DNA of 64,000 bases from NCBI RefSeq assembly GCF_008831285.2, contig NC_045146.1, forward strand, positions 20,847,289-20,911,288, read 5' to 3'. Positions within the stretch are counted from its first letter, which is position 1, and every line of letters starts with the position of its first letter. Shown piece by piece: positions 11,103 through 20,579 of the stretch. The notes beneath the pieces are model-generated. The model saw nothing but the letters and a program-made list of their open reading frames with translations, was not told the DNA's origin and did not search any database. Position numbers and translations under genes: made by a program. This DNA is from Nymphaea colorata. Taxonomy: Eukaryota > Streptophyta > Magnoliopsida > Nymphaeales > Nymphaeaceae.

Positions 11103-12340
11103 TCCGATTTACCTTCGGCTTGGTTTTTAGTGGGGAAAGCCTCATGTGGGAGGGCAAAATTCTTTGATTGTTATACCAATCTGTAAATACTTTCCTTATT
11201 CTTGATTAGTAGTGAATGTTATCAATTACCCATTTCCGGCGTTGTCTCCTTTGTTTACGAGGGCGATCACGCGAATTTTCTGTCTCTTCAGTTATCACCG
11301 CTTTGCTTGCTTTCAAGAAAGTCAAATGCGCTTCGTTTCAAGCTTGCCTTTTGGTGGATTTACGGTCATATCGTTTCTTTTTCCTCAAGAAACACATCTA
11401 CTCTGCGATTCGGCGCGTCGGTGTCGTATCTTAATCCACTTTGTCTTGGAGCCTTCGATGTCAGCTTTCTTCTTGTTCTTTCGGTCCCCTGTAACCTAAG
11501 TTGGAGAGAAGAGGGAAAACAACCGTATATTTTAATTGATGAAGCTCGGTTAGCTTCTGTTAACCGCACGCAACGGAAAACTTCAGTCTGGTTTCAGCGA
11601 TTTCAGGCCGAATACTTGCCTGGCTGTCCGGACGATGCCGGTCCAGCCATTTCTCAGGCTGGCTACTGGGCCGAAGATGATTAAAAAAGAAAAATAAAAA
11701 AGAATTTGTTTCCTTTTAGTGTTTTGCATATTCTGCCCTGTTTTGCGATCACCGACTAAGTAGAGGAGAGTTGTGGTCACCACTCTAATATAGGTGGCCG
11801 TGCTGCACCAATCTCCGGCTGTATATGGCCGGAAAAGAAAACATTAATGAATATATATTTAAAAATTGGTGGTCACCTTCCCGCCATCCAGCCGGATATT
11901 GGTGCAGCGAGGTCCACTGCTCTTCAGTTAGTCCGTCGGTGGTCTTAAGGTGCGACACAACATGCAAAATGCTAAAAAACAAAATGCCGAACTGCCCTTC
12001 AGTTTCACATTAAAGTAAGTTTTGTTTGTGTGCGGTTAATTGAAATTCTCTCTATCTCGAAACGGCGGACAGACTAACGTAGAAAGACGCGGCTCCGACA
12101 TATTCCCTCGTCTCCAACTATTAAGGTTATAGGGGACCCAAAAAACAAGAAAAGGTAAACCACATAGAAAGCATAAGACAAAGTGGATTAAAATAACTCA
12201 AAATGATCAAAACAAGGCAAGCACAGAGTTGCTGAATATATGGGTTTCTTGCAGAAAAAACCACCTAAAGAGGAACAAAAGATTTATTGGGTGGAGAAAG
12301 GAAACAAAAGATTCTTGCCCTTGGAAATAAAGGAGGCACC
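11103..12340. other. 3' flank of array member 1, shared between units
   Basis: The first ~200 bases after the stop (to about 11,300) are also present in the inverted intronless copies, so they probably include the 3'UTR. The frame at 11,202-11,684 has no recognisable motif and is not conserved as protein in unit B. The segment near 11,800-11,890 (accaatctccggctg, atggccgg) recurs at 18,995-19,035. No separate gene is supported. Confidence 0.5.
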
Positions 12341-12344
12341 ACCT

Positions 12345-12720
12345 GGAAATCGGTAATGGATCACATTAACTACTGTTACTCAAGAACAAAGAAAGTATTT
12401 ACAGGTTCGCATAACACTCGAAAAGGATTTTCCCATCCCACAAGCTATAACGAGGCTAAACCAAGCCGAAGGTGAATCAGATCAAAGCGAGACTAGTGTT
12501 TCAGAGCAAGTCAGTCAATCGAACTCCAGTTCGGAACTTGGCCGCCATTCCGCCGGCATCGGTCTCTTGCTCAGCTCTACCGTTTTGGTTCTACACCCCA
12601 CCGTTGGACCTCTCTGTCAAATCGCTGCACCCACCCTCGATTGCACTGTGGTGGCTTCCGCCAAAGTAAAGATAATAGTTGATACAACTTTAGAAAGAGA
12701 AGTAAGCACCGACGGGCATG
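12345..12720 (-). pseudogene. Intronless inverted copy of the small gene (unit A)
   Basis: On the minus strand the sequence follows the spliced form of member 1. An exon 1-like stretch (ggtgcttacttctctttc near 12,710) runs straight into the exon 2-like stretch at ATCGAG/GGTGGGTGCAGC with no intron. It then passes stops where the motif should be and continues into sequence matching the 3' flank of the parent (ctgtaaatactttctttgttcttga). The ATG is shifted, stop codons and indels interrupt the frame, and the APEFDGLNCFETLV motif is destroyed. The exact absence of the intron and inclusion of the 3' flank point to a processed copy. The copy in unit B shares its unusual deletion (ctctttcnaaagttgtatca), so this was copied once and then duplicated with the unit. 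Confidence 0.75.
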
Positions 12721-14487
12721 AGCAACCGAACAGAGCATACTACCACCTCTCATTTTTAAAGTTTCCTGCCTCAACCAGAATAAAAAGCTCCTCTCTCTCT
12801 CTTTATGATGTCCTCCAACCATCTTCATCACCGTCCAATCACAACAACCCGAAGAGGCTCAAGGAACTTGGATGGAGACATCTAGAAATCTATATCATAT
12901 ATATATACATGCGTGTGTGGGGCAAGTCTGCAAGAGGTTATGGTACTGCTGGTTTGGTTAACTGGTTACCGTAGAAGCAAAATTAGCTCCTGGCCGGCCG
13001 TTTGTTCATAGGAACGATTAACTTATGAGCTAAGCGTCAGTAATAACATCGACAACTCTGGAGTTTGGGGTAAAAGTTGCATAAAGTAAAGTACCTGAAG
13101 GTTGCTTGTGACTTCCCGCGCCAGCTAAGGTATGAACCAACTACTACAACTACTGAATCTCACAAGTGCAAATGGAATTAGAGTTTTTCATTGCAACGGC
13201 ACTAATTTTTGAGGTAATTTTTTTTTTTCAGAATCCAAAATCGTTTCAAATTAAAATTATAATGTGAAAAAATGACTTTCGAAACACAACTTTTCAAACT
13301 ATCAGGCGTTGTTACTGACTAACTTAAATAACATTTCAAATTACACTTTGAAGGACAATAAAACCATAGAGTGCTATTATATAGGATATTTCAAGATCTT
13401 TAAATTTATAAAATCCAATTTACGACATAGATTGGTTAGGCAGCATCAAATCATCACGACAACAGAACAATCTCGTCACCACCACTTTTACTCTCAATCA
13501 CTTGGAAAGAGAAATTGGAGGTGGGAGCTTATGAAAGTTTTAAGTATATATCAAGTATCACAAAATCAAACTTCCCTTGTTACTACATAAATTCATGGAA
13601 ACAGTACATGGACTCACATCAAATATACACATGGCCATGGGTAAAATCAGGTGCAAAACAATAGAATAACCTGCATGGCATATCACTGGCCCATTCAGAC
13701 TCATCCAAGTGGAACGGCAACCCCTTGCACCTTCCCCATGCGATGAGAGTTTATGCTACCCTGCTCCGTAAGCAGTTCAGACTATACACGATCTGACCAG
13801 ATTTTGCATTAATCATTCTTAACATTCATGTTTAATTCAAATGTTTTAGCATGTTTTCCATGTACAAATCCATATTTTGAACCATTTACAACACAAGATA
13901 TGTATTTTTTTAAAGCACATCAGATCCAAATCCAATTACATTCACAAGTGCTGACGATAAATTTCTAAACATATTGATCCCATGTTGAAATTCTCTGGAA
14001 GTCATTAAATATGTATTTTCGTAAACAATTGGATCCATTTCAAAATCCATTTACAAATGAGTCCATATCTATTTTACAAAGGGATGACCATGTATCAGAA
14101 CCTCTAGACATAGGATATTTGATGACTGAGGGGTTAGGCCTCCCCAACATGTGCGTGGCAACATAACGTGGTATGTTATGTCGTGTTCTCAAACATTATT
14201 GCTTTCAATATCTATATGCTGTTTATTTTATTATCGTCGGCGTTGGATTGATTGGAGCATTAAAAATACATGTAGGAAAAGATCATACGCAGATAATGAA
14301 ATTTTATACATTCGTGTGGAGAGACAACTTGTACTACCTTATGTTCCAAGTTTGGAACTTAAGTGTTCGACCAAACATTCTCACGCGTGGAAGGTTAAAT
14401 TTTTTATCAATCAATGGGGAGGACAAGGGGACAGGTCGTGGGACAAAGAAATGTGGCTATTGTGTCACGACCCAAGTTTTGACACGA

Positions 14488-14488
14488 G

Positions 14489-14524
<36 letters not shown>
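14488..14524. repeat. (TA)n microsatellite
   Basis: Perfect run of about 18 TA units, producing the Tyr-Ile tails of two chance open frames. Confidence 0.95.
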
Positions 14525-14526
<2 letters not shown>

Positions 14527-15635
14527 CGGAAGCAACATGAGTCTTACTCCAAACAAACTTGAGCAATGACCAAAACAGAAAACAAATCAAACGTCAATCA
14601 AACATCCATCATTGTTTTGGAAGACACCCTCCTTGACTCCACAAAACATTTAGACTCAAACAACTAAAGTATTCACAAATCTCAGGCTCGACGCAGTGTC
14701 CAGGTTGCCAATGCCAGCCCATCACAAAGTTTGAGGACGTCAATCACTCAAGAACTTCATGTAAAGATAGAAAGAAGGGTCAAATTTCCTCCGAATATAT
14801 AAATATCTAGCTATGTATGAAACATGGTTCGACAAAGTAAGTATATAATCATGTCACACAAAAGTCATATGAAGTCCTTATGGTCAACATTTATAAGTTT
14901 TCAATTTGATAATGCACCTTAGAGTTACATGTTTTTATCTTGGACAAACATGACTTTCAAATATTCACTTTCAACGGTGTTTTATCATAACAATGATCAT
15001 GGTCATCGTGTCGAGGAAATAACAGAAAACCCTGTAGGCACAACTAACAGGTAGCACAAAACATATCTTCACCAGGTGATCCAACTGATCAATGGTATCT
15101 GTAGTGAAACCTCTTAAGATATCCCAGATCGCCACTGCAGCAGCATGGTCCAACCACCGGTGTTACCCAAAGTAGTAGACCGGCCCCTCTAGGCACTCGG
15201 GTTGAGGGACCAGGAGACGCTTTGCTCTCCAACCAAAAGCATAACAAAATTCTAGGCCCTTGTGCCGCCCAATACCCTATGGGCCATCCAGTGTAGACGG
15301 AGAAGTGTGTAACTGCAGTAAGCTCGTGCGCACCCCTACCTCCTGGAACGGAACCAACCACTAGACCAAAACCCATACTCGAACTCGCATGTACCATTGC
15401 ATAAAACATAGTCCACGTTTCATCTATGCATTCAAATGTGGGGTTTTACCGTTATTATGTATAGTTTTGTAACTCCCACAAAAGCCAACCTTAGGCTACA
15501 AATACTCTGAATTTTGGTTGGAGGGACCCCAAGGGACTTAGGATCAAATCCCAAACCTGCCCACCAGTTGAATTTGACGAGGGTAGGCACATGAGACAAC
15601 TGTTCTGTCGTCGGTTCTTTAGTCGTCACAGAAAG

Positions 15636-16210
15636 CACTCCAGTGATAGGTGGTCATTCAAAAATCCATATCTCTTCATTGGCTCTTCCAAAAATTATGA
15701 AATTTTACAAGGATAATCTTCAGAAGCAGATGAATCCAACGAGCTCTTATTCGATATTTTCCGACACCGGAGCTGACAGCGCCGGTCACCAAAATTTGGT
15801 TCAGTTTCTGGTTTTACAAGGAAGCATTCCAGCGATAGGCAGTCACTCAAAAATTTGTATCTCCTCAACCACTTACCCAAAAATTATGAAATTTTACAGG
15901 AGTAATCTTCAGAAGCAGACAAATCCAACGAGTCCTTACCTGACATTTTCCAACACCGGAGCTGACAGCGCCGGTCTCCGGAATTCGACATACTCTTCAG
16001 ATTTTCCGTCACAGAATGCACTCCAGCGACAGACATTCCTTCAAAAATCAATATCTTTTCATCGGCTGCTGCAAAAATTATGAAATTTTATAGGCAGAAT
16101 CTTCAGAAGTAGACAAATCCAAGAGGCCTACTCGACATTTTCCGACAGCGGAGCTAACAGATCCGGTTGCCATTCCAACATAATTTTCAGATTTCACAGA
16201 TACTATAAAA
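15636..16210. repeat. Three-unit tandem repeat, ~190-bp period
   Basis: Three diverged direct copies start at about 15,636, 15,825 and 16,019 with 'cactccagcgata'. Each contains 'aaaattatgaaattttaca', a 'cttcagaagcagacaaatcc' block and 'ttccgacaccggagctgac'. The period is 189-194 bases. No coding function is evident. It may be a fragment of a larger dispersed repeat or a short satellite array. Confidence 0.85.
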
Positions 16211-16266
16211 ATGCTGGAACAGAACAGTTCTTGCCTCCAATTTGGTTTTTGTAGCTATCATTCATA

Positions 16267-16297
<31 letters not shown>

Positions 16298-16639
16298 TGG
16301 TATGCGGAGACCCTTGTCGCTCTGTCCATGTAACAGAAGAGAGGTCTAACTAAATCTGATTACTCAGATTTAGCTGCTACCAATTTCTGTTCTATGCAAA
16401 CCACATGTTCATAATAATAACCAGTAGGCTGCAGCAAACTTATCACCTATGTATATAAGTAATTATTAAGTTACAACAGCTTTATGTCCTGTATATAACT
16501 AATCTACGGGTCGCAGTAGACTTCTTTCATCAGCACATTCATAGCAACCAACTCAATTTGTGGGTCTAGTTGCTGTGTTATCAGAAATGAATCTGATCCT
16601 ACAGCCAAGGTTAGACTCCCTAGTTCTGCATTTCAAGCT

Positions 16640-16795
16640 TTCACTCATGCATTCATACATACTCTCAGTCCTAAAACATTCATTCATGCATTCATAAATA
16701 TTCTCAGTCATAAAACATTCATTCATGCACCCATAAAACATTCATTCATGCATTCATACATATTCTCAGTCATAAACATTCATTCGTGCCTTAAT
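16640..16795. repeat. Short tandem repeat rich in cattcattcatgca
   Basis: Several imperfect copies of a unit containing 'cattcattcatgcattcata' and 'attctcagtcataaaa'. On the minus strand this makes the repetitive frame with ECMNECF blocks (16,741-16,553), which I regard as a repeat artefact. Confidence 0.8.
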
Positions 16796-18219
16796 CCTTT
16801 TTCTGACTCTAAGATTGAATTCTTCTTTTCCACCAGTTCAGGTGCTACCAAAGGTGGTTTGCAAAACTCGATTGCATCATGTTAACCTTTACATAATCTT
16901 TCTGTGTTCATCTGCAAAGCCTTTTCTCTAGGGTTCACGTGGATAGAGATGATTGCTTGTTCACCTTTGCAGCCGATAATCAGCATGTTACTGCAGATTT
17001 ATATCATGCATATAACTAATGTACAAGTTACAACAGATTTATATAATATATATATAAGCATAACTATTTATAAGTATACACCGTAACTCTATACACACAC
17101 AAGCATTCCAATATATAGATGCATATATACGCAGATCATCATAGGAACAAGAGGTTCCCCTGCTGAATTTACAATTAAGCCTCCAGCTGAATTTACAATT
17201 AAGCGCCACATGCTACAGAAAATATCAGTCTACGCATTTCTGGAATTTAGATATCATCATGTCACATCACCCGTTCATTCATCATCTATCATACGGCTGA
17301 TCATACAACATGCTTCCTCAATAAATCTAATTTTATTCTAAATTTCAGAAGCAATTCCATAATCATATTCATCCTTTCATTTTAATGTAACACATCTAAC
17401 AATTTCAGTCTAACTTTTTACTCTAGGCCTATCCATGTACACATTACATATTTACTATTATATATCCATATTCCATAGGCATAAAATACATGAACTACAT
17501 GCTGCATACACGTCTGAACATCCCCATACCTATCAAGTCTGAAACGAGGTTCCGTCAGCAGCCTTCTATGCCTCTTGCTTCTCTCAAGCAGCCCCAAACC
17601 GCGATCTCCACCAGAAAGAGGGTAGAAATGAAGTCCAATCTCTCTATCTCTCAACTTCGAGAGCAGCAAAAGAATGCTTATTTGCTGCAAGACATGATTC
17701 CCAAAACTGCCATACGAAATGACCTTTCAGTTTTCTTTTCCCTTCCTTTTAATATTTTGAGTTAGTAACTCATTTATTTCTTTTTATAACGACAACTAAA
17801 TTGACAGTTTGAATTATATTTAACAATCATTTAAATTAAATCTACTGTTTATAATTCCTTTCTATATTAACGTTTTCAATAATGAAAGAAGGAAAGTAAA
17901 TCGTGGGCCTTACATTGAGCACGGTTTGCATGAGCTCCTTTTCTCGACTTGCCAAGTTTAAACAACCAGAGTTCGACGCTGAGCTGTCATAGATTAAGAT
18001 GACGATCTAAGGGAACGAAGCCGTTGCAGTCTGATCGAGGCGGTCTAACTACCACCCAGTCAGTTACGCCTTCCCAACCATTATAACTTCTCCGATCACA
18101 GAGTTTCCTCTGCTCGCTGAAGCTTCATTTCTTTTCCCTCTTCGCTTTCCTTCTCCACTTCTTTTTCTTCATCTTGTTTCGGCCTCCTTCCTTTGGCTTC
18201 CGAGATCAGACTATTCTCC

Positions 18220-18572
18220 GTTCTTCTTGGCCGTCGATGCTTGCTTCTCTTCTCTTTCTGAAGCCGCGGCGGCTAGAGCTCTTACTTCAGCGGGAACCAG
18301 CGAACCGCAGCCGAGATGAGTCTTTCCCTCTGATCCTCCTCCTCCTTATTCTCCTTCTTGTCGGCTTTTCCTTTTTGTCTTGGTTCGAAATTGTGTTCAT
18401 ATTTTTGCAGTTGTTGCAGGTTGGGAGCAGTGATATGGCGCAGGGGTCCGACGGCGAGCTGCAGAACCTGAAGGCGGAGGCCGCTAAGAGGCCAAGGCTG
18501 GCGGTGGGGAGACCCAGATTCTCCCCAGAGTTTGACGGGCTTGATTGTTTAGAAGCAGTTGCCTCTCATTAA
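18220..18572 (+). pseudogene. Damaged small gene with retained-intron reading frame (array member 2)
   Basis: Aligns over both exons and the intron with member 1. The ancestral start ATGGCC is TTGGCC here, and the donor GTGAGT reads ATGAGT, so the original start and splice site are both lost. A new ATG at 18,237 in another frame gives an uninterrupted 111-codon frame that runs through the former intron and re-enters the exon 2 frame, ending in RPRFSPEFDGLDCLEAVASH. The former intron contributes a strongly hydrophobic stretch (LILLLLILLLVGFSF and following), which would form a membrane segment if translated. The motif is changed at key places (NCFETLV to DCLEAVA). It is most simply a pseudogene, though an expressed altered protein cannot be excluded from sequence. 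Confidence 0.7.
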
Positions 18573-20125
18573 TTTGGTTCACCTTTCTATTGGTTTTTTG
18601 ATGGGGATGCCTCATTATAGCATTGAAATGAACAAATGTTGATTGATATATGAACCTGTAAATGCTTTTCTTGTTCTTGAGATTTGCAAGTGGTGTCTTC
18701 CTTGTTTCTGAGGACGATCATAATCTTCTGTTTCTTTACTTGAGATTCATTTTCTTGAAAGTCAAATGAGTGGTTAGTCCTTCATTTTTCTTCTGTGCAT
18801 ATCTTGATTTTATTTCATTTTGATATCTAATCGATCCGGCTCCAGCCGTTTCTCGCCTGGCTACTCCGCCAAAGATGATGATAAAGAATGTGTTTCTTTT
18901 TAGTGTTTTGCATATCGTGTCCCGTTTTCGGACCACCTACTAATTGAAGAGGGGCGTTCTGGTCACCACCATGATATAGGTGATCTTGCTGTACCAATCT
19001 CCGGCTGTTAGATGGCCGGAAATGGCCACCAATTTTTAAATTCATATTTATAAATGATTTCTCTCAAGTTTTGTGAGTTGAAAAAAGTGGAAAAAGCCAG
19101 GTCACAGAGAAAAAACCTGGCTAATTTTAGTTTTATGTATCAAGAGTCCAAATGAAGTGCTGGAATGAATTTGCAATTAGTTTGACAAAAGTCATTAGGA
19201 TCGATCTAGTTTTGATGGTTTAAATCGAAACAAATTGGGCTAATTTTTATTTTTATACCAAGAGCTCAAATGAATTTACAATTAGGTTGACATAAATACA
19301 CCTGCATATATGGGTAGTCATTAAGGATAACACAGGATAAGTGCAGATGGTCAATTTGGTTCCAACTTCGAATCAATTGGGCCATAAACATATCAAATGC
19401 ATAAAAAGGAAAGCACTTGGAGCTCTGCTAGCTTTTTGGTCGTCTTTTTCCGGCTGTCTATAAGACGGAAATTGGTGCAGCAAAGTCACCTGTCCTACAG
19501 TGTTAGAATGCGACACGGCATGAAGCCGCGAGAAGCCACGGTTCATCCCACCACAAGTAATAGTTAAAAAAGCAGATTGAACTGGCCTTCGATTCCACAT
19601 TTCAGTTTCACGTTGAAGTAAGTTTTGTGTTGTTCGCGGTTAAGAGAAGTTTCCTCGTCCACGAAAACAGGCAAAAAGACTAACCAAGAAAGACGCGGCC
19701 CCAGAGAGTTAGTCCATTGTTTTCACTAATTTCCAACTTAGGTAATTAGGAGAAAAAAAACTAGAAAAACCGCCTATTGGGTGGATGCTTAGATTAGAGA
19801 GCAGAAAGCACAAGACAAAGTGGATTTAGCTACCCCCAAAATGGGATCAATGCGATTTAACTGAATATATGGGTTTCTTGCATGAAAAAGAAAGACATGA
19901 CTAGAAAACCACCTAGAGGCAAGCGTAAAACATAGGTGTATTTGAATTTCTTGAAAGCATGAAAATGAGTCGCGAATAAAGAGGCATAAAATTCATATGA
20001 TTAACCTTAGAAACAAAGAATACACCGTCTGGAAATCAGTAGTTGATCACATCAACTACTACTTAAGAACAAGAAAAGTATTTACAGGTTCATATATCAT
20101 TCAAAGAATCTATCCATTTCAGAAG

Positions 20126-20428
20126 CTATAATGAGGTTTTCCCCCAGAAGAAATTAAGCGGAAGGTGAACCAGATCGATGGAGACAAGTGTTTCAAAGCA
20201 ATTAAGGCCATCAAATTCTGGTGCGAATCTGGGCCTCTCGACCACGGGCTTTCGCCTCTCGGCTCCCTCTGCCTTCAGGTTCTGCGGCACACGCCGTTGG
20301 ACCCCTCTGCCAAATTGCGTCTCCCACACTCGGTTGCTGCCATGGTTCCTGCTGAAGTAAGAGACAATAGCTGATACAACTTTGGAAAGAGATGTAAGCA
20401 CTGGCGGCCATGACGATCTGTAATACAT
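20126..20428 (-). pseudogene. Intronless inverted copy of the small gene (unit B)
   Basis: On the minus strand an exon 1-like sequence starting at gtcATGGCCGCCAGTGC (ATG at 20,412-20,410) runs directly into an exon 2-like sequence at CAACCGAG/TGTGGGAG with the intron cleanly missing. The ancestral frame is broken by a deletion after ISF. An overlapping ATG at 20,428 opens an alternative 100-codon frame that ends up in the correct frame for the conserved tail, RPRFAPEFDGLNCFETLVS, but the normal stop is lost and the frame runs on into the former 3' flank. It faces member 2, about 1.6 kb away, in the opposite orientation. I call it a retrocopy-like pseudogene with an unusually well kept motif. 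Translation from the alternative ATG is possible. Confidence 0.72.
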
Positions 20429-20466
20429 CTCATTTTTAAATTTCGCTCCCTTGGCCAGGATAAGAA

Positions 20467-20467
20467 G

Positions 20468-20500
<33 letters not shown>
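20467..20500. repeat. (CT)n microsatellite upstream of the inverted copy
   Basis: Run of ctctctct bases followed by a short TA tract at 20,510-20,520. Confidence 0.9.
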
Positions 20501-20507
<7 letters not shown>

Positions 20508-20579
20508 ATATATATATATTATTCTTCAACCATCTTGAGCACCGTCTAATCATGGCTATCTCCGGCTTGAGGAACTTGA

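Larger units (their letters stand above)
10560..14450. repeat. Duplicated unit A of the small-gene array
   Basis: Colinear similarity to 18,030-21,930 (unit B) covers the promoter (ggtctaacgaccacccagtc at 10,574, compare 18,042), the gene, its 3' flank (11,600-11,850 with 18,830-19,035; 11,880-12,060 with 19,450-19,650), the inverted intronless copy (12,310-12,720 with 20,000-20,430) and a distal part (12,960-13,180 with 21,215-21,590; 14,190-14,440 with 21,650-21,900). A condensed third copy spans 23.4-25.0 kb. Boundaries are approximate. Substitutions and indels are frequent, so the duplication is not recent. Confidence 0.8.
12725..18020. other. Non-coding interval between units A and B
   Basis: No gene is supported. 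The part up to about 14,450 belongs to duplicated unit A. The 14,970-15,640 interval has minus-strand frames (15,409-15,089; 15,638-15,432) that resemble nothing I can name and look like decayed repeat DNA. Tandem repeats at 15.6-16.2 and 16.6-16.8 kb are listed separately. 16.8-18.0 kb is AT-rich and unremarkable. Confidence 0.5.

Noticed and set aside
14151-14540. 129- and 117-codon + strand frames ending in Tyr-Ile repeats
   Set aside because: Their ends are translated (TA)n microsatellite, and the homologous stretches at 21.7 and 24.8 kb have different frames.
15089-15638. Minus-strand frames suggestive of a retroelement remnant
   Set aside because: No reverse transcriptase, integrase or gag motif could be identified, so I do not call a mobile element.
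16553-16741. Minus-strand frame with repeated ECMNECF blocks, reminiscent of a Cys-rich peptide
   Set aside because: It is produced by a short nucleotide tandem repeat, with no signal peptide and no conserved spacing.
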